Shown here piece by piece: positions 6,321 through 14,379 of a stretch of 16,063 bases of DNA. How positions within the stretch are numbered: the stretch's first letter is position 1; each line of letters begins with the position of its first letter. The stretch comes from Tannerellaceae bacterium (GTDB taxonomy: Bacteria > Bacteroidota > Bacteroidia > Bacteroidales > Tannerellaceae): contig JAIRYL010000065.1 in assembly GCA_031267775.1 (NCBI GenBank), positions 1-16,063 of the forward strand. Direction: 5' to 3'. Below the pieces are notes generated by a model. The model was not told the origin of the DNA. It saw nothing but the letters and a program-made list of their open reading frames with translations, and ran no database searches. Position numbers and translations under genes: made by a program.

Positions 6321-6328
6321 TATATTTG
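6321..6328 (+). promoter_or_regulatory. -7 promoter element of rpe, placed for leaderless mRNA
   Basis: TATATTTG matches TAnnTTTG, and a TTG at 6295-6297 is 23 bases upstream. With a start point about 7 bases after the element, transcription would begin at or next to the ATG at 6335. Confidence 0.55.
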
Positions 6329-6334
6329 TGAAAA

Positions 6335-7012
6335 ATGCCGGAAATGAAACATAAAATAGCGCTTTCTTTGTTGGCTGCTGATTTTCTTTATCTGCAGAAA
6401 GAAATAGAAATGATAAATAACAGCGAGGCCGACTGGCTCCACATGGATGTTATGGATGGAGTGTTTGTTCCTAATATATCTTTTGGTTTTCCAATACTTG
6501 AAGCTGTAAAGCCTCTGTTGAAAAAGCCTATGGACGTCCATCTGATGATAGTAGAACCACAGAAATTTATTCGTCAAGTTGCAGCGGCAGGCGCTTATCT
6601 GATGAATGTTCATTACGAAGTATCCCCTCATCTGCACCGTACTGTTTCAGCTATTAAAGAGAAGGGTATGAAAGCGGGAGTTACGCTAAATCCTCATACC
6701 CCTGTTCATTTGCTGGAAGATATGATTCAGGATATCGATATGGTACTTCTTATGTCGGTTAATCCCGGATTTGGAGGACAAACATTTATCGAGCATTCCG
6801 TTGAAAAAACAGCTCGCCTGAAAGATATGATTCTTCGGAAAGGTTTGCATACCTTAATTGAAGTAGATGGAGGAATAAATATGGAAACGAGCAGACGTTT
6901 GCTTACTGCAGGAGCAGATGTATTAGTTACGGGCAGTTTCGTTTTTAACTCGCCTAACCCTGTGCAAACAATAAAAGAACTGAAAGAATTAACGGTTAAC
7001 GTCGATCATTAG
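6335..7012 (+). CDS. rpe: Ribulose-phosphate 3-epimerase
   Basis: A 225-residue TIM-barrel enzyme interconverting ribulose 5-phosphate and xylulose 5-phosphate in the pentose phosphate pathway. Visible motifs are SLLAADF (11-17), HMDVMDGVFVPN (36-47), DVHLMI (67-72), NPHTP (119-123), MSVNPGFGGQ (140-149), EVDGGI (176-181) and the phosphate loop GSFVF (200-204). His36, Asp38, His69 and Asp178 match the expected metal ligands, with Asp38 and Asp178 as the acid-base pair. Length is normal. The start is either Met1 (6335) or Met4 (6344). comEC follows after 33 bases and is probably in the same transcript. Confidence 0.95.
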   Translation: MPEMKHKIALSLLAADFLYLQKEIEMINNSEADWLHMDVMDGVFVPNISFGFPILEAVKPLLKKPMDVHLMIVEPQKFIRQVAAAGAYLMNVHYEVSPHLHRTVSAIKEKGMKAGVTLNPHTPVHLLEDMIQDIDMVLLMSVNPGFGGQTFIEHSVEKTARLKDMILRKGLHTLIEVDGGINMETSRRLLTAGADVLVTGSFVFNSPNPVQTIKELKELTVNVDH

Positions 7013-7045
7013 CCCTTGATTATTCTCCAGTAAAAAGACTTAACT

Positions 7046-8326
7046 ATGATAAAAGAAATACAGAAGCGTCCTTTTGTTCGCCCTCTTTTTATATGGATAA
7101 CGGGAATTGTTTTACAGTCGTTTGTTCCGGTTGGTTTTTATTCCTTTTTATTATTGCTCGTTCCGGCTGTTATTTTACTTGCATCTTATGTATCGAGTAG
7201 CCGCCGTCAAACTGAACCTGTTTATAGCGGTCGTTGGGTTTGGGCAATTATGTTTGTATCTATATTGCTTTTCCTGTCTGTCCAGATGACTGCTTATCAT
7301 GAAAACAAGACGGTTACTGCTTCTCCAAACCGGTTGCAAGAATTGGCAAAAGCAATGCAACAACACTTAACCGAACCTTTTAACAGGCTTTCTTTGTCTG
7401 ATGCAGAAAAATCCGTCTTAACCGCTATCACGTTAGGAAAGGTACAGCCGACGCCGAAAGCAGTCAGAGAGCAGTTTTCTGTAACAGGAGTAGCTCACAT
7501 ATTATCGGTTAGCGGTTTTCACGTAGCGATTGTTTGCAGTTTTTTTTCTATGGTATTGTCTTTTTTTTGTCGCGGCCATACAGGTAATTGGGTAAAATAT
7601 GCGTTGATCATCGTATTATTGTGGATATTTACTGCCATAACCGGTCTGGCCCCATCGTCAGTCAGGGCTGCCACTATGCTGATGCTGTATCTTACAGGGA
7701 GGCAATTAAGATATACGACCGACGGATATAATACATTGGCAGCCTCAGCCTTTTGTATGTTGGCGTATAACCCGTTTTATTTATTCGATATAGGATTCCA
7801 GTTAAGCTATATAGCCGTTTGGTCTATTCTGTATTTACAACCCCGGCTGAATAAGTTGCTTGCTATAAAGAATCCATTGCTTTCAGCGCCTTGGGGATGC
7901 GTTACCGTTACGTTAGCTGCACAGGGCGGAGTTACTTTTTTATGTTTGTATTACTTTGGTTATTTTCCTGTAGTATTCTTATTTACTAATCTGCCGCTTA
8001 CATTAATAGCTACCTTGTTAATACCTGTGGCTTTGTTTTGGATTTTTCTTCCGCCTTGTTTTTTTCTTTCTGCCTGGTTACAGTTTTGTATAGAAAAGCT
8101 GATGTACAGTATGATGTGGATTGTAGAAACGTTTAGCCGCGTTCCCGGAAATGCGGTTGTTTTCCATTTCAGTTTTGTTATGATGATATTAAGTTATATA
8201 GCGCTTTCATTATCATTTATATACTTTATCAATAAACGTCCACGATTGTTAATAAGCTCCCTGTTACTCATGTTGATTGTCTTGTTTTTGATGCTTATCG
8301 ATAAGTATTTGTACATACAAGTCTAA
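7046..8326 (+). CDS. ComEC/Rec2-family membrane protein, short form
   Basis: A 426-residue polytopic membrane protein with roughly ten hydrophobic segments. The competence domain is recognised by LTAITLGKV (125-133), SVTGVAHILSVSGFHVAIV (145-163) and GLAPSSVRAATMLMLY (200-215). ComEC proteins form the channel that carries single-stranded DNA across the inner membrane during natural transformation. Compared with full-length forms, two parts are missing. After two N-terminal membrane segments and the one near 64-80, the chain passes directly to the competence domain with no room for the periplasmic OB-fold (DUF4131-like) region. There is also no C-terminal metallo-beta-lactamase domain. The frame itself is intact. 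It may be a specialised or reduced channel; DNA uptake by it is not shown. Confidence 0.88.
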   Translation: MIKEIQKRPFVRPLFIWITGIVLQSFVPVGFYSFLLLLVPAVILLASYVSSSRRQTEPVYSGRWVWAIMFVSILLFLSVQMTAYHENKTVTASPNRLQELAKAMQQHLTEPFNRLSLSDAEKSVLTAITLGKVQPTPKAVREQFSVTGVAHILSVSGFHVAIVCSFFSMVLSFFCRGHTGNWVKYALIIVLLWIFTAITGLAPSSVRAATMLMLYLTGRQLRYTTDGYNTLAASAFCMLAYNPFYLFDIGFQLSYIAVWSILYLQPRLNKLLAIKNPLLSAPWGCVTVTLAAQGGVTFLCLYYFGYFPVVFLFTNLPLTLIATLLIPVALFWIFLPPCFFLSAWLQFCIEKLMYSMMWIVETFSRVPGNAVVFHFSFVMMILSYIALSLSFIYFINKRPRLLISSLLLMLIVLFLMLIDKYLYIQV

Positions 8327-8334
8327 AAAAGTCG

Positions 8335-8342
8335 TACATTTG
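8335..8342 (+). promoter_or_regulatory. -7 promoter element before the DHH phosphoesterase gene
   Basis: TACATTTG matches TAnnTTTG, with TTTG at 8308-8311 (inside the end of comEC) 23 bases upstream. A start point near 8349 would give a leader of about 14 bases. Confidence 0.55.
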
Positions 8343-8362
8343 GAGCCATAATATAATTTGAT

Positions 8363-9418
8363 ATGTTGACAAAAATTATCCGCGAAGAAGAAATTCAGCA
8401 TGTAAAAAAATATGTGGAAAAAGGCGATACGTTTGTTATTATAACGCATGTAGCCCCCGACGGCGACGCTATTGGTTCTTCTTTAGGATTATACCATTTC
8501 CTGAGCGAGTTTGGAAAAGACAATGTTTCGGTTATTGTTCCGAATAATTTTCCTTCTTTTTACAGATGGATGCCAGGCGCTAAAGATATTGTTATCCATG
8601 AAAAATATCCTGATTTTTCCGAACAGTTGATTCAGGGCGCCGACGTTATTTTCTGCCTTGATTTTAATGAACCGAAGCGAATAGAAAAGCTGGCGTCTAC
8701 CGTTGTTGCGGCAGATGGAAGGAAAGTAATGATTGATCACCATCTAAACCCGTCCGATTTTTGCAGGGTTGTCATGTCTTATCCGGAAGTATCGTCTACA
8801 AGCGAACTCGTTTTCCGGTTTATTTGCCGGATGGGTATGTATGAATTAATCAACAAAGAAGGAGCCGAATGTATCTATACCGGGATGATGACCGATACCG
8901 GTTCTTTTACCTATAATTCCAACCATCCGGAAATTTATACCATTATTGGCGAATTAATAAAAAAAGGGATAGACAAAGATTTGATTTATCGCCGGGTAAA
9001 TCAGGTTTATTCGGAATCCCGCCTGCGTTTGATGGGTTTTTCCCTGTATGAGAAAATGCGGGTATTTCCGGAGAAACATTCGGCGCTGATTACCTTGTCT
9101 AATGAAGAATTACGGCGCTTCAGGTATGTAACGGGAGATACGGAAGGGTTTGTTAATCTGCCGTTAAGTATTGGCGGCATACAATTTTCGGTCTTTATCC
9201 GCGAAGACAAGGATTATATAAAAGTTTCGCTCCGGTCGACCGGCGAATTTCCATGTAATGAATTTTCTGCCCGGTATTTTAATGGCGGAGGACACAAAAA
9301 CGCTTCCGGCGGCGAGTATTTTGGTACGTTAGAAGAAGCCGTGAAAGTTTTTGAAGAAGGCCTTTACGAATTAAATCCTAATAATTTTGAAGAAATAAAA
9401 AATAAGCCAAAGATTTAG
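8363..9418 (+). CDS. DHH/DHHA1 phosphoesterase, NrnA-like
   Basis: A 351-residue cytoplasmic enzyme. DHH-domain motifs are THVAPDGDAIGSSLG (28-42; His29, Asp33, Asp35 as metal ligands), CLDFNEP (98-104; Asp100), IDHHLNP (124-130) and GMMTDTGSF (174-182; Asp178). The C-terminal DHHA1 domain carries the substrate motif GGGHKNASGG at 308-317. This arrangement is that of NrnA, which removes nucleotides from short oligoribonucleotides and dephosphorylates 3'-phosphoadenosine 5'-phosphate. It could also act on cyclic-dinucleotide breakdown products. All key residues are present. It has its own promoter element 20 bases upstream and is followed by the DUF4827 lipoprotein gene. Confidence 0.9.
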   Translation: MLTKIIREEEIQHVKKYVEKGDTFVIITHVAPDGDAIGSSLGLYHFLSEFGKDNVSVIVPNNFPSFYRWMPGAKDIVIHEKYPDFSEQLIQGADVIFCLDFNEPKRIEKLASTVVAADGRKVMIDHHLNPSDFCRVVMSYPEVSSTSELVFRFICRMGMYELINKEGAECIYTGMMTDTGSFTYNSNHPEIYTIIGELIKKGIDKDLIYRRVNQVYSESRLRLMGFSLYEKMRVFPEKHSALITLSNEELRRFRYVTGDTEGFVNLPLSIGGIQFSVFIREDKDYIKVSLRSTGEFPCNEFSARYFNGGGHKNASGGEYFGTLEEAVKVFEEGLYELNPNNFEEIKNKPKI

Positions 9419-9432
9419 TGAAGAAGAATATA

Positions 9433-9440
9433 TACCTTTG
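9433..9440 (+). promoter_or_regulatory. -7 promoter element before the DUF4827 gene
   Basis: TACCTTTG within TATACCTTTGCC is a good Bacteroidetes -7 element. Transcription from about 9447 would give a leader of about 18 bases and would include glmM. Confidence 0.6.
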
Positions 9441-9464
9441 CCGTGTATTTTAATAGAATAACAA

Positions 9465-10019
9465 ATGAAAAAAAGTTTTAATATAGTGATGATTTTGTGC
9501 GCTGTTTTATTTGTTTTGTCCTGTAGTGGAAACAAATCGTATACAGACATGTTGAACGACGAAAAGAAAGCCATCAGTCGCCTTGTGGACGAACAGGGTT
9601 TTGAGATACTGCGAGACTATCCGGCAAATGGAGTTTTTGGCGAAAAACAGTTTGTCAAATTAGATAACGGGCTTTATTTGAATGTAGTAGATTCGGGAAA
9701 TGGAAATCGTCCGGCGACTGGAACCAGTATATTAGTAAGAGCCAGCGGAAGAATTCTGTTACACGATACTGTTACGTTCAATGGTTTCGATCCAATGAAT
9801 ACGATTATTATCTGGCCTATGGAATTTAGATACGGCATATACGCTTCCAATGATCAGGCAGGCTATTTTTTTAGCGAAGGTTTAATGGGCGGCTTGAATT
9901 ATGCAGGAGACAGCTCGATTGTGAAATTGATAGTTCCTTTTAAATTAGGCAGTAGCTATCAACAGACAGACGGTAAACCGATATACTATGATAAAGTGCG
10001 ATATATTTTTGAAAAATAA
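9465..10019 (+). CDS. DUF4827-type lipoprotein
   Basis: A 184-residue exported lipoprotein. The signal peptide ends in VLSC with Cys20 as the lipidation site. The mature part begins SGNKSYTDMLNDEKKAISRL, followed by a mixed domain with GVFGEKQFVKLDNGLYLNVV and GFDPMNTIIIWPMEFRYGIY. This order matches a Bacteroidales family known to me as DUF4827, whose members have been linked to an FKBP-like fold; I cannot confirm isomerase activity from residues. It stands 9 bases before glmM and is likely co-transcribed with it. The DHH-DUF4827 neighbourhood is familiar from Bacteroidales genomes. Function unknown. Confidence 0.8.
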   Translation: MKKSFNIVMILCAVLFVLSCSGNKSYTDMLNDEKKAISRLVDEQGFEILRDYPANGVFGEKQFVKLDNGLYLNVVDSGNGNRPATGTSILVRASGRILLHDTVTFNGFDPMNTIIIWPMEFRYGIYASNDQAGYFFSEGLMGGLNYAGDSSIVKLIVPFKLGSSYQQTDGKPIYYDKVRYIFEK

Positions 10020-10028
10020 ACAAAACGT

Positions 10029-11417
10029 ATGACTCTAATTAAATCTATTTCCGGGATACGTGGTACAATAGGCGGCGTTCCTGACGAAGGCTTGAGCCCT
10101 TTGGCTATTGTAAAGTTTGTGGCGGCTTATGCTGCGTTTATACGGAAAAACGCTAAAGCGACGTCGAACAAAATTGTAGTGGGGAGAGACGCCCGTATTT
10201 CCGGCCCTATGGTAAAACAAATCGTTTTGGGAACGCTTGCAGGAATGGGTTTTGACGTGGTGGATATCGACATGGCAACAACCCCTACCACAGAAGTAAC
10301 CGTCGTTATGGAAAAAGCTTGCGGGGGCATTATTTTAACCGCCAGTCATAATCCGAAACAATGGAATGCTTTGAAACTGTTGAACGAACATGGCGAATTT
10401 CTCAATGCTGCCGAAGGGCAGGAGGTTTTAGACTTGGCGGCGGCTGAAAATTTTATTTTTGCAGACGTAGACCATTTGGGAAAAGTTCTTGTTGATAATA
10501 CCTCCATGCAGAAGCATATTGAAGAGGTACTTAATCTTGAACTGGTAGATGTGGAAGCTATTAAAGCTGCAGGTTTCCGCGTAGCTGTAGATGCTGTAAA
10601 CTCGGTAGGCGGAATTGTTATCCCGGAATTATTATATGCATTGGGCGTGAAGGAAATTTTCAAACTGCATTGTGCTCCTCACGGTAATTTCTCTCATAAT
10701 CCGGAACCTTTGCCGGAACATTTAACGGAAATTTCCGAGTTAATGAAGTCTGCTAAGGCAGACGTCGGTTTTGTAGTAGACCCCGATGTAGACCGCCTTG
10801 CCATTGTTTGCGAGAATGGAGAAATGTTTGGGGAAGAATATACGTTAGTGGCCGTAAGCGATTATGTACTGACGCATACGCCGGGCAATACGGTAAGCAA
10901 CCTCAGTTCGAGCCGCGCGCTTCGGGATGTAACCCGCGCTTACGGAGGAGAATACAATGCGGCGGCTGTAGGCGAAGTAAATGTTGTAGCCAAAATGAAA
11001 GAAACAAAGGCTGTAATAGGCGGCGAAGGCAATGGCGGGATTATATATCCGGACAGTCATTACGGACGCGACGCATTGGTTGGCATTGCTCTGTTCCTGA
11101 CGCATCTGGCCAAAAAGAAAATGAAAGTAAGCGAGTTACGCGCTACCTATCCTTCTTATTTTATTTCTAAACAGAAAATAGAACTTACGCCCGACATACA
11201 TATAGACGCTATCCTTGAAAAAGTAAAAGAAAAGTTTGCCCAATATGATATGACCGATATCGACGGCGTGAAAATAGATTTTCCCGATAAATGGGTACAT
11301 CTCCGCAAAAGTAATACCGAACCGATTATCCGCCTATATTCCGAAGCGCATACGATGCGGGAAGCTGAAGATTTGGGAAAACAATTAACCGGTATTATCA
11401 ACGATATGTGCAAGTAA
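10029..11417 (+). CDS. glmM: Phosphoglucosamine mutase / alpha-D-phosphohexomutase
   Basis: A 462-residue phosphohexomutase. The catalytic serine loop is LTASHNPKQWN (103-113, Ser106), the metal loop is DPDVDR (251-256), the sugar-binding loop GGEGNGG lies at 331-337 and the phosphate loop RKSNTEPIIRLYSEA at 426-440. Length and the GEGNGG signature fit GlmM-like enzymes of Bacteroidetes and archaea, which convert glucosamine 6-phosphate to glucosamine 1-phosphate for UDP-GlcNAc, peptidoglycan and LPS synthesis. A phosphomannomutase role cannot be excluded, so the symbol is provisional. The gene begins 9 bases after the DUF4827 stop and ends before a terminator shared with the converging operon. 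Confidence 0.88.
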   Translation: MTLIKSISGIRGTIGGVPDEGLSPLAIVKFVAAYAAFIRKNAKATSNKIVVGRDARISGPMVKQIVLGTLAGMGFDVVDIDMATTPTTEVTVVMEKACGGIILTASHNPKQWNALKLLNEHGEFLNAAEGQEVLDLAAAENFIFADVDHLGKVLVDNTSMQKHIEEVLNLELVDVEAIKAAGFRVAVDAVNSVGGIVIPELLYALGVKEIFKLHCAPHGNFSHNPEPLPEHLTEISELMKSAKADVGFVVDPDVDRLAIVCENGEMFGEEYTLVAVSDYVLTHTPGNTVSNLSSSRALRDVTRAYGGEYNAAAVGEVNVVAKMKETKAVIGGEGNGGIIYPDSHYGRDALVGIALFLTHLAKKKMKVSELRATYPSYFISKQKIELTPDIHIDAILEKVKEKFAQYDMTDIDGVKIDFPDKWVHLRKSNTEPIIRLYSEAHTMREAEDLGKQLTGIINDMCK

Positions 11418-11439
11418 GTAAGCAGGTATACTGTATAAT

Positions 11440-11484
11440 AAAACGGGGCGCGAGCAAAAAAATAACAGCTTACGTCCCGTTTTT
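11440..11484. terminator. Bidirectional terminator between glmM and the AsmA operon
   Basis: AAAACGGGGCG (11440-11450) pairs with CGTCCCGTTTT (11473-11483), with one G-U pair on the plus-strand RNA. A T-run follows on the plus strand, and the mirrored A-rich left arm gives a U-rich tail on the minus strand. It lies between convergent genes. Confidence 0.75.
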
Positions 11485-11502
11485 AGTTGGATAAAAAAAG
11501 AT

Positions 11503-11697
11503 TTACCTTTTGAGGTTTTTATGTATAAAGAATAATATAAGTCCAAGGTTTACAGCAAGAATACCTCCCATGCCGGCAACGAACAACGCCAACCAGGGCT
11601 TATCGGGTTGCAATATAAAATAAGCCATAAAACTTCCTGCAACGGCAATGCCCGTTAGCGCAGCGAGTATACCTGTAATTATCTTTTTCCTGTTCAT
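11503..11697 (-). CDS. Small two-TM membrane protein
   Basis: A 64-residue protein with two hydrophobic helices, about residues 7-28 and 36-58, joined by a short polar turn with QPDKP, and basic ends (MNRKK and HKNLKR). The basic termini suggest both ends face the cytoplasm. It begins 13 bases after the stop of the AsmA-like gene and is probably the last gene of that operon. No family is recognised. It may assist the membrane-anchored AsmA-like protein, which is inferred from position only. Confidence 0.7.
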   Translation of the reverse strand: MNRKKIITGILAALTGIAVAGSFMAYFILQPDKPWLALFVAGMGGILAVNLGLILFFIHKNLKR

Positions 11698-11710
11698 CAG
11701 TTATGAATTT

Positions 11711-14362
11711 TTATTCCAGTTTTTTTATTTGTTCTTCCGCCACGTTCCGTAGTCGATCCGCTTGCTTTTGAGCTTCTTCTACCAATTTCTTTCCGGCAAC
11801 GCGCGCCGCTGCTTTGGCAAGGGGGTTACCGGCTTTCTCTACCAGGTTATCCGCTTGCTTTTGAGCTTCATCTACCAATTTTTTGGCAGTATTATCGACT
11901 TCCTGCCTTAGCTTTTCAATTTGCTTTGCTTTTTCTTCGGATAAATTGACCGCTTCTTCATTTCCGGTTATTTTGCCTATCGCCTCTTCTACGGCAGCAG
12001 TAGCTGTTTCTTTAGCGATTGATTTTAAATCGATACCGATTTTAGGACTGGTAAACGTACCGCCTATCGTAATTGGAACGTCTTTGATATAATTATTTGC
12101 CAGCATTTTAGGCAGCGTAACGATTCCTTTATAATCGATATGCTGGTCGAGGCCGGTAGATCCTTCTAATTTTAATATGCCGCCATTCCCTATATTCAGG
12201 CTGAAAGGTTTCGTATTGATTTTTCCGTCGTTGACGGTAAAAGGAAGGTTCAGGTCTTTGGCCGAGAATGATTTAAGCGCATCTGTTTTTAAAGCGGAGG
12301 ATAAAGCATCCATGGCGGCAATATGTTCTACTTTTACGTCACTGGTTTGCAAAACGCCGTTTCCCGTGAGATGCGCCAATGTTTGCAGGATAGATTCGCC
12401 AAGAGACGTATCGAAAGTAAGGTTCATGGAATACGACCCAATCAGGTTTTCAAAAACAGGAGCGAATTTTTGAACAGACTCTACCGATTTGAACGTCTCG
12501 GCAAAAGAGACTTCCGACAGATTCAAACCAACATGTACCGCAGGCTTTTCCGGGTTGGACGTATCATACGAACCGTTTACCTTACACCTCCCGCCCAGCG
12601 CGCTGGCGCTGACGTCGTTCAGCTTTAATACCCCGTCTCTAACCGACATACTCCCTGCCATATCGGAAATAGTTATGTTGTCATACACAATTTCTTTCAG
12701 CAAAGCGTTCAGCGCAAAGTCTACATTCCCGGGAATAATAAAATGAGTAGCCGTGCTGTCGGGCGAAGCAGTTTCCGACGGGGCAACCGGGGCGGCGTCG
12801 CCCAGAAAATCGGTAGCGTTCAGGTAATTCGATTTAATGCTCAGCGTTCCTTTTACTGTCTGGTCTTTCAGCATATAGGCGATAAAGTTTTCCAAACGTC
12901 CGGTAGCTGATAAATCATTCTTTCCAACAGTTACATCAAACGACGTCAGGTTTACAAAGCGAGGCGTAAATTCAAGGCCTGCCTGACGAATCAGCACATC
13001 CTGCATTTCCTTTGATTTATATACCATATCGTTCACTTTCAGCGTTCCCGAAGCCGATACATCTTGGTACTGTTCTTTTTCCAGGTCCGACATGCGGGCA
13101 GCAAGATTCAGGTCGGCATGTATCTGGCCGTTTAATTCCGTTCCCGCTTCCAGGGGGTAAACGTCTTTAATCAGGCCGAGGTTGATTGTTCCATTGGCAA
13201 ACATTTTCAGATTCGGGTCGGTCGTCGGCGTCGTTACATGCAGATGGCCGGTAAACGGGTTGCCTCCCAGCGTAAAGCTGAATTTGCTTATATCCGCTAC
13301 CGTATTATCCAAAGAACCTCCCTTGCTTTGCAAGGCCATATTCAGGTTAATATGGTCTACAGACTTTGGCAGGGAAGGGTATTGAAACATAGCGTCGGTA
13401 ACGTTAATCTTTATATCAAAAGCGGGATAACTGTCTCCTTTCAGGATACCCTTTATGTATCCGTCGAGAGATGCGACGCCCGAAGTTTTCACATCTTTAA
13501 AATCGGCGGTATACATGGCCGGTATCAACGACAGGACGTCTTTAAACTGTGTTCCGGGCGCATTCAGTTTTAAATCAAAATCCATGCTGTCGTCGTCCGG
13601 CATGGCAAAAGAGCCTTCCACAGATGCTTTCAGTTCATTCAGTTGCAGTTTGCCGTGGGTAAAAACAAATGCCATCCTGTCCAGGTTGGCGCTGATTTCG
13701 GCATTTACCGCAGCCTTTACTTTATTCAGACAGGAAACGCCGTCTGCCACAACCGTTATTTCGTCAATCGTACTGCTGATGCGCAAGGTTGTTTGCGAAG
13801 CCGAAAAGTCGCCGGACAAATCGCCATTCCAGTCAGTTAAAACGGCCTTCATCTTCGACACATCGTCCTGCCAGGTAATATGACAGTCTTTAACCGATAT
13901 TTTTTCCAGTCTTAATCTAAAATCACTTGCCTCTTCCGTTTCGCCGGGCGTACTGCGTTCCTTTATAATATCCCAGTTCGCCTGTCCGCCGGCTACTACT
14001 TTCGCGTTTACGCCGGCATGGTCTATATTAATCCTGGAAACAGTATAATTACCGGTAAACAAACTGTGTAAATCAACGGTAAAGCCGGCCGCTTTCGCCC
14101 GCAATAACGTATCCTTTTCAAAAGCGCCGGCGCCGGCTACCGATACGTCGTATAAAGAGAGCGTGGCGTTCGGGAAGTTTTTGAATAAACTCAACCCGAA
14201 ATCGCCAATAGAAACCGTTGCATTTACCTGTTGATTTACCAGACTGACAACGGCCGTTTTAATCTTATCCTTAAATAAAAACGGTATACTCGCCAGTAAC
14301 CCGATACTGATAATCAGTACGGCGCCCGCTGCAACGAGCGCCCTTTTCAGTCTTTTTGCCAT
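11711..14362 (-). CDS. AsmA-like large envelope protein
   Basis: An 883-residue protein with one N-terminal membrane helix (about 8-30) followed by a very long periplasmic part. The start, with VNATVSIGDFGLSLFKNFPNATLSLYDVSV (about 46-75), is the characteristic AsmA N-terminal pattern. The middle is a chain of beta-rich segments, and around 650-780 there is an AsmA C-terminal-type region (GNGVLQTSDVKVEHIAAMDA, FSLNIGNGGILKLEGSTGLD). The last roughly 100 residues form a charged coiled coil with a duplicated 31-residue unit. AsmA-family proteins (AsmA, TamB, YhdP) are tube-like bridges implicated in lipid transport to the outer membrane; that role here is family inference. It lies 17 bases after the TlpA-like gene and before a small membrane protein gene. 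Confidence 0.87.
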   Translation of the reverse strand: MAKRLKRALVAAGAVLIISIGLLASIPFLFKDKIKTAVVSLVNQQVNATVSIGDFGLSLFKNFPNATLSLYDVSVAGAGAFEKDTLLRAKAAGFTVDLHSLFTGNYTVSRINIDHAGVNAKVVAGGQANWDIIKERSTPGETEEASDFRLRLEKISVKDCHITWQDDVSKMKAVLTDWNGDLSGDFSASQTTLRISSTIDEITVVADGVSCLNKVKAAVNAEISANLDRMAFVFTHGKLQLNELKASVEGSFAMPDDDSMDFDLKLNAPGTQFKDVLSLIPAMYTADFKDVKTSGVASLDGYIKGILKGDSYPAFDIKINVTDAMFQYPSLPKSVDHINLNMALQSKGGSLDNTVADISKFSFTLGGNPFTGHLHVTTPTTDPNLKMFANGTINLGLIKDVYPLEAGTELNGQIHADLNLAARMSDLEKEQYQDVSASGTLKVNDMVYKSKEMQDVLIRQAGLEFTPRFVNLTSFDVTVGKNDLSATGRLENFIAYMLKDQTVKGTLSIKSNYLNATDFLGDAAPVAPSETASPDSTATHFIIPGNVDFALNALLKEIVYDNITISDMAGSMSVRDGVLKLNDVSASALGGRCKVNGSYDTSNPEKPAVHVGLNLSEVSFAETFKSVESVQKFAPVFENLIGSYSMNLTFDTSLGESILQTLAHLTGNGVLQTSDVKVEHIAAMDALSSALKTDALKSFSAKDLNLPFTVNDGKINTKPFSLNIGNGGILKLEGSTGLDQHIDYKGIVTLPKMLANNYIKDVPITIGGTFTSPKIGIDLKSIAKETATAAVEEAIGKITGNEEAVNLSEEKAKQIEKLRQEVDNTAKKLVDEAQKQADNLVEKAGNPLAKAAARVAGKKLVEEAQKQADRLRNVAEEQIKKLE
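11756..11881. repeat. Duplicated coiled-coil coding segment in the AsmA-like gene
   Basis: Two 33-base segments, 11756-11788 and 11849-11881, match at 32 positions and are 93 bp apart. They encode KLVEEAQKQADR- and KLVDEAQKQADN-type stretches starting at residues 858 and 827. This is an in-frame duplication of a 31-codon unit at the C-terminus. Confidence 0.85.
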
Positions 14363-14379
14363 ACGTAGCGTATTTACTA

